Origin: Pseudovirgaria hyperparasitica
Lineage: Eukaryota; Ascomycota; Dothideomycetes; Acrospermales; Acrospermaceae
Reading direction: 5' to 3'
Assembly (NCBI RefSeq): GCF_010093815.1
Contig: NW_022985549.1
Coordinates: 2,195,494-2,259,493, forward strand
Length of the DNA stretch: 64,000 bases
Shown here: positions 1 through 12,174 of the stretch, piece by piece
Position numbering within the stretch: the stretch's first letter is position 1
Layout of the letters: each line of letters begins with the position of its first letter
Position numbers and translations under genes: made by a program
The notes under the pieces: model-generated
What the model was told of the DNA's origin: nothing
Database searches by the model: none
What the model saw: the letters and a program-made list of their open reading frames with translations, nothing else

Positions 1-1
1 A

Positions 2-1183
2 CAATCAGCGCTCAAGATGCGAGGTACGCCGGGCGTTGAGGCCTCGAGTCTTGCTTTGGGCAACTTCAAACGCAGAGCGCGGCAGCCCAGTATACTGCGC
101 ATGGTACAACAACCGAGTGATATCGACACGATTGATTTCGATCTTGATGACTTCAACCCGGACGATGAATCAACACCCATCAATGTTAGGACGGTGTCTA
201 CGCAGGAAATGCAGTCCGGGAATGATTCAGATATACCGCAGACATCGAGTTCACGGAAACGAAAGCGCTCTTCGCCAGAAGTTCGCGTCAGTCCTCGAAA
301 GCCAACCTCTACTCCGCAGCCACAGGACCAGGAGATATCTGAGATTCAAGTAGTATGCTCTTCACCACCTGCCATATCATCGCCGACCCGCCCTCGCGAA
401 GCCTCCCATCCTCCTTCCGATCCACCATCCAGCCTTCCCTCTATCATCGAACAGACTCAACCAGATGAGCCTCCAAGTAACATAGACCACGATATTTTCA
501 GCGAGACTCTGGCAGATCCAATGTCGAGTAGCCCACCACCTTCATCTGCTCCGTCTGCTCCATCCGTGCATCCGTCTCCTCCAAAGACCAAGCGTGGCCT
601 GCGGAAACCCACCTCAGACACCGCATGTACTGCACGCCTCCAGACGCTCTTACCGCGTCGACGCCACCACAACGATTTTGATATCGCAAACTCTGATACG
701 GAAGAGGCGCCACTCGGACCCGACGGGGATGAGCTGTCGCGTCCGAACCACCGCAGGGTCGCAGCTTTATCAACTAAGACACCTACACGTGCCAATGCTT
801 CTAGCGGCAAGAAACGCGGTCGACCACCAGGTACGACGGCAAAAAGACCGACCAAGGGAAAGTCTGCTCTTACGGAGACTACTACGACTTTGCCACTTAA
901 GACCACGAAGCGGGGTACGAGGGTGTCAAAGACCTACAGTCGCCGCCTCTCCTCGGACAAGGAGAACGAGGAGGGAAGCTCGTTTGCGCTTGTCGCTGAC
1001 GATGACGACGGAGAAGATGACAGTGCGGAGGCAATGCCTCATGAAGGCAATACCAGCATAATCAGCGATGAAGGCAGCAAGCGACTTGAAGCAATGCGGA
1101 AGAAATTCGAGGAGGTGGATGAGTGGGAGATGGACTTTGAGAGCGTGGACATGGGTGGGCAGAGCTCGAGTCCGTGGCGGTGA
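2..1183 (+). CDS. AT-hook-like nuclear protein, 5'-partial
   Basis: The frame is open to the left edge, so the gene probably starts outside the window; the first visible ATG is at 17. About 390 residues are visible. An N-terminal basic patch with LGNFKRRARQPS is followed by an acidic stretch rich in Asp and Asn. A long Ser/Pro-rich low-complexity region comes next. A basic segment near residue 265 has KKRGRPPG, which resembles an AT-hook core (GRP flanked by Lys/Arg), then many Lys/Arg/Thr, then an acidic C-terminus. No enzymatic domain is visible. DNA or chromatin binding in the nucleus is inferred only from the AT-hook-like motif and the overall composition. No family is recognised. The stop at 1183 is followed by a short tandem repeat. 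Confidence 0.6.
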   Translation, partial: QSALKMRGTPGVEASSLALGNFKRRARQPSILRMVQQPSDIDTIDFDLDDFNPDDESTPINVRTVSTQEMQSGNDSDIPQTSSSRKRKRSSPEVRVSPRKPTSTPQPQDQEISEIQVVCSSPPAISSPTRPREASHPPSDPPSSLPSIIEQTQPDEPPSNIDHDIFSETLADPMSSSPPPSSAPSAPSVHPSPPKTKRGLRKPTSDTACTARLQTLLPRRRHHNDFDIANSDTEEAPLGPDGDELSRPNHRRVAALSTKTPTRANASSGKKRGRPPGTTAKRPTKGKSALTETTTTLPLKTTKRGTRVSKTYSRRLSSDKENEEGSSFALVADDDDGEDDSAEAMPHEGNTSIISDEGSKRLEAMRKKFEEVDEWEMDFESVDMGGQSSSPWR

Positions 1184-1296
1184 CCAAAGTGGTGGGAGAG
1201 TGGATATATGTACAGATTGTCATGTACATGATTGACAGTGGATTGGGGTCTTATGTGGCGGGTTGTGCCTGAAATGTACGGGTTCTTGTGTTTTTA

Positions 1297-1362
1297 GGGC
1301 ATGTGGGCATAGCGCTGAAAGGGCATACGATGAACGGGCATATGATCAGCGGGCATTCGTAT
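1297..1362. repeat. degenerate GGGCAT tandem repeat
   Basis: The hexamer GGGCAT occurs at 1297, 1305, 1321, 1336 and 1351. The last three copies form a clear 15-bp period with related spacers (ATGAAC, ATCAGC, then ATGAGC at a slightly longer distance). It lies in the probable 3' flank of the AT-hook gene. The rest of the 1184-1558 gap holds nothing I recognise. Confidence 0.7.
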
Positions 1363-1558
1363 GATGAGCGCTCAGTATGAAGAGTAGCGTGGGCGTTTTA
1401 TCCAATTATGTAAAGCGAGTTCAAGCGCGCTGGCGGCACAATGCGTTTGTATTATGAGCAAGAGTGCACGCACCGACTTTTTCTAAAATCATCTTATTGA
1501 GCTACGTCTAGATCTAACATGGCCGTATTCTCAGACCAGGTCTCCCATAACTCTATGT

Positions 1559-4253
1559 CTAGCTCAGACCAAGCTCCTTGTAGAACGCTTCAGTGCTCGG
1601 CTTGCGACCCAAGAAGTCCTCCAGCGTCTGCATCTCCTCCTGGCTCCCTCCGCGCTCCAGCACAGTGTGTCTGTACCGTCTGCCCTCCTTGCCGTTCATC
1701 GGGTCCGCTTTGAAGACAGTGTAGAACATGTCTGCAGAGTAAACTTGGGAGCTATGAGTTTGTCAGCACAATTCTCGGCTACAAGGGTAAATCGTCGTCT
1801 TCCAACCAGGAGAATCATGGCTCACTGATAGGTGTCTACGGAGAAACATCCTTGTGGGAGGGAATTTTGAAGACAAATCTTTACACATGAAAACTCACCT
1901 CAGGTATCCGTAGTACCCAGCATCATACCCGCCAATCAAGTGCCCAAATGTGGCCTGTCCGTTGCCCCAGTCCCAGCTCTCGCCAAACGCCTCTGGTCCC
2001 TCAAGCTTGCTGATTTCATGTCGAAGCCTGTTGTACGTTTCCGGTATCGGTAACTTCTCGATAGCCTCGTGACTTTCCGGCGTGTGCACTGTCATATCGA
2101 AAATGCCAAAGTGCAACTGGCGCAAATTGAATAGGGCGTCGTTGACATGCTTAGTGTTGATCAGACTATTGATGAGCGCATCCGGAATGTGCTCTTCAGG
2201 CTTAGTGTTCTGGTTGGACGACGCGTATTCTTCAGCATACGCGGGACTGAGATAGGAGTAATGCCGAGAAAGCGAGCGCAGTTGAGAGGGTGTCCAGCAC
2301 CAGTTCTCGAGCATTTGAGATGGCGCCTCCACAAAGTCACGCACAGTACTCGTACCGTGGAAACGGCTGTATTTAGTCTTGGAGACTAGATCGTGAATGC
2401 CGTGGCCTAGCTCGTGGAAGAGTGTTACGACCTACATTAACATTCTATTAGCATTCTCTCACTAAATGGAAGGTTTGATATAATCAGATATCTTGTAATG
2501 CAGAAAAGCAGCCATCCTTTGACAGCTCTGGGAACGCGTTACACCTACCTCGTCGTGTTTGAGTAGACTAGGCTTCTTCTCTGAGGATTTCGAGAAGTTG
2601 CATACAAGTGCTGTCGCGGGATAATGACGTTCACCTTTAGCGTTGATGAAGCCGGGTTGCAGATTGAAATTTGCTGCATGGCCGTATTTACCATCACGCG
2701 GAAACAGATCGAGGTAAAGATAGCCAACAAAGCCATTGCCTTCACTCTCATCGTCCCAGACGCTAAACAGTTGGACATCTTTGTGCCAACATACATGATC
2801 ACCATCACCTCCCTCGGCGACAGCGGCGCGGTCTTCGCCCACGATCTCGATAAATACGAGACCAAAGAGTTCCTGGAAGATCTTGAGCATCCCTTCGATG
2901 GTCGTCTGGAGTGGGAAGTATTCCGCGATTTTCTCTTGGTCAAGTTGGAACTCCTTTTCTAGCATCAGACGATCATAGAAGCGGTGGTCCCAGAGGTAGT
3001 ACTTCCCATCATACGAATCTTCGAGACCACGAGACTTGTAGTCATTTTTCTTGAATTCGAGGAGCTTTTCAATTTCCTTGAGCCCACCAGGTGCTAGACG
3101 TTCCCGTAGGTCGCCAAGAAAGTCGTTGACAGTCTTCGGGGTCTTAGCCATTTTATCTTCGATCCTAAACTCCGCATGGTTTTTGTAGCCAAGGAGGCGC
3201 GCTGCTTCGTCACGAAGGAGGACAGCGTCGCGGAATAGAGGAACGTTTTGGTTGACCTTATTCTCGTTGCTGACGAACACTTTCCGGCGGACCTCGGGAC
3301 TCAAAGCATACTTCTGAGTTGGGAACAAGCTGGGGTACTTGAAATCGAGGAAGACCTGTGGGAGATCAGTTGGTGGTGCTTATTGGTTACTGACCATAAA
3401 CAACGAACCTTGCCCTCGTTCTCGCCTTCTCCCTTCTTAAGATCATCTACAACATCCCGTGGAACGCCCTCGAGCTCTTCCAGTGTGAACCATAAACCGC
3501 CTTTCTCTTCGTTCAGATTCTTCTGGAACGCAATTCCGATCTCACTAAGCTTCTTCTTGATGTCTTTAAAACGGTCTCTCTGAGGACCCTCCGGTATTCC
3601 TAGACCGTTGCGCAGGTAGCCCTTGTGTTCCTTCTCCAGGTAACGTGCGGACTCCGGGTCTAGCTTCTCTGTTCTTTGTGCGACAGCACCAACTAGAGCA
3701 AATACATCCTCGCGCATGCTAGCTTCAATTCCGAAGTCATCCATGAGCTGCTCCGCTTCGGTAGAAGCATCCCTCAATGCCTGGCTCGTGGATATCGCGG
3801 AATAGAACCCGATGATGTGTGCTTCAGTTGCTAGTTCGTTGTCATCGAGAGCCATCGGTAGGAGTACGTTATCGAATCGTGCATCGGAAGCCTTGATGTC
3901 CTTCACCACGGCATCTGTGACGGCCTTACTTCTGGCCAACTGGTGACTGTAAGCAGATATCTAGGATTCTGAAATGCCACAGTCCTCGTCCTATACAGTA
4001 CACAAGCTACTGCAACAGAAAGATCGCGAGAGGCACTTACCAGCTCTTTAGTTCTCTCAATGATTCTCGAGGCATCCTGGTCTTTAGCGTAGAAAACAGG
4101 TGCCTTCTGCGGGGGATTGCTGTACTTTGTAGGGGCCATGGTAGAGTTCGTCAATGGTCTATACTGCGAAGAGTAACCTATAGGGCGTGCTCCACCAATA
4201 TGTTGGAAGATCGAGGTTAGTCGTGATCCAATGCGTCCAGAGCTTAGCATCAA
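1559..4253 (-). CDS. M3 family metalloendopeptidase (thimet/saccharolysin type)
   Basis: A zinc oligopeptidase that degrades short peptides in the cytosol and/or mitochondria; yeast Prd1 is the reference member. Five exons: 4253-4041, 3939-3409, 3355-2549, 2431-1899 and 1751-1559, giving 758 aa from the first ATG or 720 aa from the ATG at 4139. The HEXXH zinc site (FHELGHGIHD) opens exon 4. The C-terminal block GYYGYLSSQVYSADMF, characteristic of M3 peptidases, is restored exactly across the last intron. The C-terminus is FYKELGLS. The 38 residues ahead of the second Met are Arg/Ser-rich, have no acidic residues, and look like a mitochondrial presequence. All four introns fit GT-AG and keep frame. 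Length is normal for the family. Confidence 0.93.
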
Positions 4254-5410
4254 AGCGATTCCTAAGAACAGAGCGACGCTGAGGATCAGGAACTTTTTCG
4301 GGTTGTTTAGTACCGCCAGTTTGAAACGTTGTTTGATAGATTGTTTGTTGATCTAGCGGTCATATATGGTCACGCGAAGACACTGCTTCAATAGAGTTAA
4401 TGTCCTGTCATGTATGATGGGTCGTGCCTTCCATGGATGCTAGGTTCCCTGGCGGTTCTTGGCGCACTGGACTAACCTCTTCGAACTACCTTGGCTCCTG
4501 ACGTGAGTTGTAAAAGAGTTTCTTCCCTTAACTTCGGTTGTAACAGTCACATCAAGTAGAAGCGGATTCACTCGTCCAGTTCTGAATCTACTTACCTCAC
4601 TTAACTCTCTTTCACCTCTCACTGCTATTGTTACTCTGTTGTCTCATCCTCAACCTCGGCAGTCATCTTCATCACCATGAACTTATCAAAAGACTGATCG
4701 ATAAGCTTATTCTGGTGTTTGATAGATATCTTAGTCCAAATTCAGCGCCTGTCTCGCGGACGAAGGGATGCAAGCATTAGCCAACTGTCTTGGTCTCCTT
4801 GCGACATTGACAGTCGATCCTTCATACCAAGACTACTGTCATCGGATATTAGCGTGGTGACTTTATAGCGTAGAGAAACCCCGGGAATCCTTACCAGACT
4901 GATGTTCTATGACAGTACACACTCTTTTCGATGTTTTTACACTGCTCTAGCTTCCTATCATTATCACTAACAGTGAGGCTGTGACAGGTAAAGATACGAG
5001 CACTCACTTATATCGTTGCTTACACCTACATGTGGTATATAAAAGTATCAATGTATGACAATAGTGATGGATATGTGCATATCAAGAGTTATATAATCGT
5101 CTTTCAAAGGGCACATTCGTATAGCTAGCAGAGCTATTCATATTCTCCTATCCGCTGGATGCATGTCAATCACATCTATTCCGTTGCTAAACCCAGACCT
5201 CTTTCATTTATTTGCTCATGCACTTCTCGTTTATCAAGTTCCTCTCGCGTGTGCCCGCATGTACCGAGAGTCAACAAAGTTCACGTGACGAGTATTGCTT
5301 TGACCATCCTGGGGAATTTCAACATGCTTCACTCCTACTTAACCCCTCGACATCAAGCTTTGCTCATCATCAGACTCTCAAATCTACACACTTTTCTATT
5401 ATACTTCAGC
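4254..5410. other. intergenic, divergent promoter region
   Basis: Lies between the oligopeptidase start and the orphan starting at 5411. It is moderately AT-rich, and its short open frames lack coding character. An open frame runs upstream of the 4253 ATG and encodes a hydrophobic stretch (LILSVALFLGIAL), but it has no ATG before its in-frame stop. No repeat or RNA gene is seen. Confidence 0.5.
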
Positions 5411-7938
5411 ATGGCTGAATTGCCGACGAGCATCATTTTGAAAGCTGTTGATGATGACCCGCCTGATAGCAATCCTTCTTTCACCATTGATAAGGATGAC
5501 ATTCAGACGCGTAACGTTAGTATCGAGTGGAGTGATCTGGATAGCATTATACTAACCTGAAGCTTACATAGGATGCAATGGACCTTGCCTTCGAGGAGTA
5601 TAAGAAAGACAGATCCGTATGGAATCTTCACTTCCACGCTGTGGGCGAATGCGTTCCTGGTCCCACCAGCAAAGGCTGGCTCAGATGGCTACAACAGAAT
5701 GCCGATAGCAATGGCCAGACTCTATTGTATGCGCACTTCTTGCCAAAATTTCCTTCCCCGGACATACCCAGGATTCCTGAATCTCGGCCTATTCCAGCTC
5801 ATTCCCTTCCCGTACAAGCTACTACGACTCAAACCGCTTCAGGCGAGCTTACTAAAGGGGATGCGAGCAGTAACAAGGGTGAAGTTTCCAATTCGGTGGA
5901 GAGAATCACTCCTGCCGAATCAAGTCAGGCTTTAGTCCTTATGCCACTGAACCCTCTTCCAGGAGTGTCCAAACCGCCTACCAAGCAGAGAGTACTACAG
6001 CTGGTAGTCTCCTATACTGGTGATGGTGGTACACACGGTGCAGAAGGCAGTATGCCCCCGTACGACATGAAAGCTCGAGGTACAATGACAAACAAAACGC
6101 TCGTTACTAAGCTTTACGATAGGCTTGTAGCGGATATGAATAAGTCTGGACATATCCCTGATGAACTCATCATCAGTTGGACCAAGTATGTGTATGGTGG
6201 AGAGGATCCTACGGAAGAGGACATCGAAGAGCTGTTGGAACCTAGTTCGGACAGAGGCTTCAAGACGATTGGCGATTTCTCTGACCACTACAAGACCGAT
6301 CTATTACATGTGGAGCTTATCATATCGATTTTGGACCCATCGAGCCAGAACGAACGGCCGTTCGCAAATATCCGTGATGCTCTTCGTGCCTTTCCCAGCG
6401 TCTCACGTCGCTGCCAACGGATTGAGCAGACACAGGTTGCCGGGCCACAGAATCGGTTGAAACGACGTAAGCTCACAGCAACTGCAGCACAAGAAGAAGA
6501 CGACAATAAAAACGACGACGATAAGTTGATCCCCTGGAAATATCAACGGGCTGTTACGGAGCCTTCCAGCATAGTTAGTGCTCTCAGCCTTACGTCAGCC
6601 GATTATGTTGTCGCAGGCAAAGATCGTAAGTACCCCAAGATCAGAGTCGGTGAAGACAAGATCAGTATGTACACGGACCGAGTTCCGGAATGCAAGGGTA
6701 GACCGAACATCCTAGGTACCAAAAACGTGGTATACATGTCCGCAACATTCAACAATGGTACTCTTGTACCTCGTTTCTTTATAGCCTGGACAGATTACGA
6801 GGGCAATGTATTGCCTGTGATAAGTGCAGACAGAGCAGGCCAAAGTCATAGATCTTTCGAGCACGTCAACTTCAGAGGACGATTCAAACCATGGAATACA
6901 CTCAAGACTAAGACTGATCAGTCGACTGCTGCTAGAGCCTGGTGTGCCGCATCTAAGGTCTGGGATATCAAACCTTCTAAGGCACGGTCAACTAGAGCTT
7001 TACCAAAACGCAAGTCGACAGAAGTGACACGACGCGCCGTAGAAAATCCCGGTCGCGATGTAGCATCACTTCCAGCGCCACTGATAACCAACGAGATTGG
7101 ATACAGGCGTCGGAATATCGCTGTGTCCATTAATTCAAGAAGGCGACGGCAGAGAGAATTGCGACGTGCCGATCAAATCGACGATACAGATAGCGGTCAG
7201 GATGTACAAACGCCCTGTGAACCCTGCAATAGACGCTCTACTGTGTGCCGAGTGTACGATCCACGAGTCAACTCAGTGATCCGTCGATGCTCAGCCTGTA
7301 TACGCTCAGGCACAAAGTGCACTCTAGTAGAGACTGTAAGGCTGTCCAGCTACATGTTTTGAAATATGCTAACAATATTTTTTCAGTGTCCGACTGCAGA
7401 CCGGTCCATGACTATGGAGGTCGTCCCAAATTTGAAGCAGAACGACATGCTTGTTCCGGTTGACAATACCGCTTTGGCAGAAGCCCACTCGAACGTCCAC
7501 ATGAATACAGCTGTACCTACGGCATCTACCGCTGCCATCACTAGAAGCACGTCTCGGGACTCTTTCGTCGAACTCAAGCTCAAGGTCCGTTCGTTGCACG
7601 AGGAGGGCGCTGATGGAGATATGGGCCGCATTAATGTCTTGATCAAGAAAGATGATTCGCCCAAGCAGACCCTTGAAAAGGTCAAGGATGAAGTGATCAA
7701 TCATGTTCGCCATCTCGGATCAGACTATGCGTATCTGCTCGAAGGAGGATGCGCATTCTCCACGCAGCTCAAGCTCGCATATCGTGTGCGCGAAAGAACG
7801 ATTTGGTTCGATGTGCAAGACCAACACGTTGGTACCATCATGCGTTATGTATCTGACCGTGGCAACGAGCAGGACAAAGTGGCAGCACAGGGTTTAGTCA
7901 CTCTTCGTGGGCGCAGGAACCTTTTATATATGCTATAA
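5411..7938 (+). CDS. orphan 806-aa protein with C-terminal Zn2Cys6-like cysteine cluster
   Basis: I do not recognise this gene. Three exons are proposed: 5411-5515, 5572-7335 and 7387-7938. The first intron has an ACTAAC branch point and the second a GCTAAC. The N-terminal third is Pro/Ser-rich. Near residue 300 there is a basic patch (RLKRRKL) followed by an acidic Asp/Asn run. The middle (about 335-460) is globular and Trp/Tyr-containing. Near residues 575-622 sits CEPC-X6-C-X13-CSAC-X6-C, the spacing of a fungal Zn2Cys6 domain apart from a long central loop and few basic residues. About 180 residues follow, ending in a probably folded region with VLIKKDD and LLEGGCAF. Nuclear regulation is an inference from the cysteines alone. 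Start chosen: the ATG giving MAELPTS, because exon 1 then joins in frame. Confidence 0.6.
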
Positions 7939-9276
7939 AGTCCCGGTAAGTATGTATATTGGTATCAAAAGCGTGGGGACTACGACATCCATCTTAGAGA
8001 TGCTGCATCTCGGACAGATGAATGGAGCAACGGCAATGATGGTGTTTGTGTTCTTCTTGTAGTCACTGGGATTTCTTTTCTTTAACTTCGATGGAATGTT
8101 TCTATACCTATGGAGCACATCGTAGAACAATACTAGTTCTATTTACAGTTCCTCTCGAGTTCTGTGACCGTATACTAGCTACGCAAAGAGCTCCCTGATG
8201 CATCTAAGCAGCTCCAACCCAGTGCCGTATCGTTATCTATCTGATGCTCTTGCTCCGTATCGAGTATTGGGGAATTAACTCTTGACATCCCATCTACAGT
8301 TTGTTCGTAATCCTTTCGACGCAGAAGTATAAGAAGTATGACTTGCACGACACATCAGTTTGCCTTGTACACTAAGCTTTAGAGCCGTTGAGTCGGGGAC
8401 AGAAGGTCACAGATACTAAGACTTCTCTTGATATCCTAGATACATCTTAGATTTATGTGGAGATATCCACTTATAACCTGACAGTTACGTAGATAATACA
8501 ATCGCCGCGAACATTATTAGCACTAGAGTAGCCAGCTACGCACTTCGCTACCACCACTAAGTACCTTGTGTAACCTGACACATTTTCACTTTGTACTAGA
8601 TGGTAACCATAGAATCTCTTGTGTATGCAGTGAAGGGCAGCCGTACGTGAAAAACATTGAGGCTTGTGTCCTAACGTCGGTACTCCGCAGCCAAGACGTG
8701 ACTATCTAGATTGATCTCGAAAGGGTCCCCGGGTGCTTTCCCAAAAAGGCAACTCCTTAGTATAAAACAAAGTCTTATAACCAATCACACGGCGACAATG
8801 ACTGACTGATACTATAGGCATCAGTAACTATCATCGCGATTGCCGCGCATGAGCCACCGTTGCCCCTTGCCAATCCTTCCAAGACTCTTGTCTCTGACCT
8901 GTTATGGCTTAAATAGCACAGCTGATCGACGTCGAACCCCTCGTTGATAGTCTGCTTCGAGAAGTTGACTTGGAGATAAGAATGTGGGAGTTTCGTTACG
9001 TGCATAAGATTGGGCCGTATATACAGGCCGCTCCGGGTGCTGTGATTTTGTGTGAAGAAGCCGATGTTAGAACGTGTTTATAAGTATGCAATGTCCCTGC
9101 CATGAACTGTTGTCTTCTTGGACGAAAGAGCCCTAATCTTGAAGAGGCCAGCTTATCAAGGCTTTTCTTTCCCTCATAAACAACTCTAGTCCCCAGTCTT
9201 CCTCTGGAACGTGTAGCAGTACGCACCTATCTCCACCTTGATATCCTATCTTTATCTCTCGTTATCGCTGTAAATC
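7939..9276. other. intergenic region, no gene seen
   Basis: Contains only short scattered open frames. TAACCTGACA occurs twice (about 8475 and 8571) without further structure. The last part is the promoter of the M28 peptidase. A TATAAAA-like run at 8761 is not close to any start codon. Confidence 0.5.
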
Positions 9277-10488
9277 ATGCGTTACACTGCTGCTGTTCTC
9301 TGGTGCTTCGTAGCAAGTGCCCTCGCATGCCATCTTGAACGAAAGCCTGACAGTAAGTCGAGCTCGGTTGGTAACTAGATTGAAGATATACTCATATGCA
9401 TAGATGTCGATCACTTCATTCGCTACCGCTCCACCGGTCCTCAAGATGGAGAGCAGCTCTACACCCTAGAGTTTGAAGATAGAACCACCCGCCAGGTGAC
9501 CGACGAAGAGAGATGGGCCATCAAGCGCGCACATATCCGCTTCATCGACATCACCTACGAACCCGACCAGATGTCGATCAACAGCTTCGCAAGCAACGTC
9601 CAAGCCGCCGCCTTCCCCACAACCCTCACCCAGAAATCGGCCGTCAATGCCCTGATTCCAAAATACAACATCACCAACGTCAAAACCACTCTGACCAAGT
9701 TCTCCAGCTTCTACAACCGGTACTACAAGTCGAAATTCGGGGCAGAGTCCGCACAGTGGCTCTTCGACCAGATCTCAGCCATCGCAACTTCTAGCGGCGT
9801 CAAAGGCGTCACCGTCCGCAAATTCACGCACTCCTTTGCCGACCAGTTTTCCATCATTGCCACCCTCCCCGGCAAAAGCACAAAGACAATCGTGCTCGGC
9901 GCTCACCAGGACTCCATCAACGTCCAGACCCCATCTACCGGACAAGCCCAGGGCGCCGACGACGACGGCACAGGCTCCATGGCCATCATGGAGGCCTTCA
10001 AGACAATGCTGACAGACCCGCGCCTCAAGTCCCGCGAGGCCGACAACACGATTGAATTCCACTGGTACGCGGGCGAAGAGGCCGGCCTGCTCGGCAGCCA
10101 GGCCGTCTTCCAGCAATATGCCAAAGCCGGCACGAACATTGCCGCTATGCTGCAGTCTGATATGGTCGGATACAGTAACGGACCGATGGGCGTTATTACC
10201 GACTTCACGAATGATGCGCTCAATACGTTTACGCGTCGTGTGATTGAGCAGTATACTACCACCGGGTACGTGGATAGCGAGTGCGGATATGGATGCTCTG
10301 ACCATGCTTCGGCGACGAGGGCGGGGTATCCGTCCTCTTTCATTTTTGAGGCGGCGTTTGAGGAGAGTAATCCGGATATCCATACGCCGCGCGACACGAT
10401 CGACAAGGTAGACTTTGCGCATGTATTGGAGCATGGCAAGCTGATGCTCGGATGGGCTATGGAGCTGGCGTTCTCACCGTCCATTTGA
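9277..10488 (+). CDS. lap1: secreted leucine aminopeptidase, M28 family
   Basis: An extracellular zinc exopeptidase that removes N-terminal residues from peptides, serving nitrogen nutrition. Two exons (9277-9352 and 9404-10488) give 386 aa. The signal peptide is MRYTAAVLWCFVASALA, followed by a propeptide. The di-zinc ligands expected for M28 fit His193 (GAHQDS), an Asp near 212 (GADDDGTG), Glu251 with the catalytic Glu250 (YAGEEAGLLG), Asp278 (QSDMVGY) and His352 (IHTPRDT). The pair CGYGC matches the conserved disulfide of the Aspergillus/Aeromonas-type enzymes. Length and motif order match fungal Lap1. The symbol is used in the Aspergillus sense and is by homology. The intron is 51 nt and restores Asn at the junction. 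Confidence 0.95.
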
Positions 10489-10901
10489 GGTGATTTTTGG
10501 AGTCGGTTGTGTGGTGCTGATGTTAGATGGTGTTAGATGGTGTTTTGTTGGGGGTTGACGAGGAGCGTTGTGGTGCGTTTGAGCGTGGTGTTGGTGGTGG
10601 TGGGTGTATCAAGCGGCGTTGTGAATGCATCGGCTTGTATAGATGGAGTAGATTACTTCGGCTACCAATTGGTCACAATCATGATAGCCAGTGGCATGAA
10701 GCCAATTCCTCTATAATGTATATCAATACCGCTGTAGTAGTCCAGTCGGAGTGTAATACGACTGTGCCTTCTGTATCAGTCTCTAAATATTGAGACAAAA
10801 TCGTGTAGCACAACTCTATTTGTTCAAATTATTTCAGATTAGCATACTTGCCCGCTTGTATCCAGTCCTGCCACGTATCGATCTCACCCCCACCCCTTCC
10901 C
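10489..10901. other. convergent intergenic region
   Basis: 3' flanks of the aminopeptidase and of the membrane protein on the other strand. The first 120 bases are G/T-rich. No further feature is recognised. Confidence 0.5.
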
Positions 10902-12174
10902 TTATGCATAACCCGTCAGCTCCCACACATCCCACAGTATATAACAAAACACTGTCAGTCCCAGATCCCACCCTACAGCCCCAAACGCCGGCCTTGTCCT
11001 AGTCTCCTTCCTCAGCGCTGGAAGAGTCATTGGATCGCCTTTGAACGGGATCGCCAAAGCACAGAGCAGCGTGGCCAGCAGCGCAAGTCGTACTTTCGGC
11101 GTCGTGTACGCACGAACGTCGATGTAGAAGGACGGTCGGTTGCGGATAAAGTAAGGGATCGAAAGCGTGAGAAAGCGTTGGGTGGTGGTGTAGAATCTGA
11201 GGTTGGGAGAGTGCGAGTGGAAGAGAAGGTAGATGGAGATGAGGGTGTATGCTGTGAGGAGCATTGGAGCGAGGAGGTGTGAACGTGTTGGAAGACGGCG
11301 TGAAGAGTGAGTTTTCTCAGTGGAGGACGGTGTTAGGGAGAGGGACGATTTAGAATCCGTATCATCGGACGATGATGAGTGGCGCGGAAAGCTGCTGAGC
11401 AGGATGTGCATGAGGAAAAGAGTCTGCGCAAAGGACACGGAGACGAGTTGGCTGAGTGCGGCGATGTATGGGAGGGATGTGATGGAGTGTTTTCGGCCTG
11501 CTTTGTGTCAAAACGCATCATCCTACATTAGGTCGTTTCTCCTGGGAACATACCTCGAAAAGTCGCATCCCAAACGAAGACAAAGCCGACCAGCACCCAG
11601 ATGAGACTCCACCAGAACCTCTGATGGCCTCTCAGAATACAAACCTAGCAAATTTGTTTAGATCTTGAGCGTTTTCTGAAGGGGAGAAACGACATACCCA
11701 GAACTCATTCCGAACATTACTGTCCCCGACCCACAATCCCAGGTACACACCACCATCACTCCACATCTCATCGTTCGTCAGCCTTCGCATAAAGCAGCTT
11801 CCAACTTCGACCCAGAACGACTTGCTCTTCGCGACTCCATGCAGCGTGGCCCAAGCATTATAGCTCAACTCCGCATGTCTCGTGAGGGCGCGACACGTGA
11901 CATAAGCCGAAGTGCACGCAAGCACAGAAAGTATAAACAGCGCTATCGAACAAGCTTGTTGTGTACTTATCGACGCTGAGGTGAATGAGCTGCCGAGCCG
12001 TCGCGCACGAGAGATGATATCGGTGACGACTTTGACGGTGAAGAAAAGGGTGATGGCGATGTAGATTACCAGGGCTGCGATTGGCCCAAAGGCGGATGCA
12101 GGCGGCGGGTGACTAGTGAGTATGGACATGGCTGGGTCCCGAATATGTAGTGAGTGACTGGGGTGAAGTATCAT
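10902..12174 (-). CDS. multi-pass membrane protein, fungal, function unknown
   Basis: Three exons are proposed: 12174-11698, 11644-11554 and 11500-10902 (the acceptor could also be three bases further in), giving about 388 aa. An alternative Met lies at 12129. Hydrophobic segments include AALVIYIAITLFF, ACSIALFILSVLACTSAYV, WWSLIWVLVGFVFVW, LAPMLLTAYTLISIYLLF and VRLALLATLLCALAIPF, with a last one near GLTVFCYILWDVW. Between them is a Ser-rich cytosolic-type loop (SSSSDDTDSKSSLS). There is no signal peptide and no catalytic motif. The overall shape is that of an integral membrane protein with at least six helices. I do not recognise the family. It lies directly upstream of the aminopeptidase tail and shows no functional link to it. 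Confidence 0.7.

Noticed and set aside
9775-10434. 219-aa minus-strand open frame
   Set aside because: Shadow of the M28 aminopeptidase coding strand.
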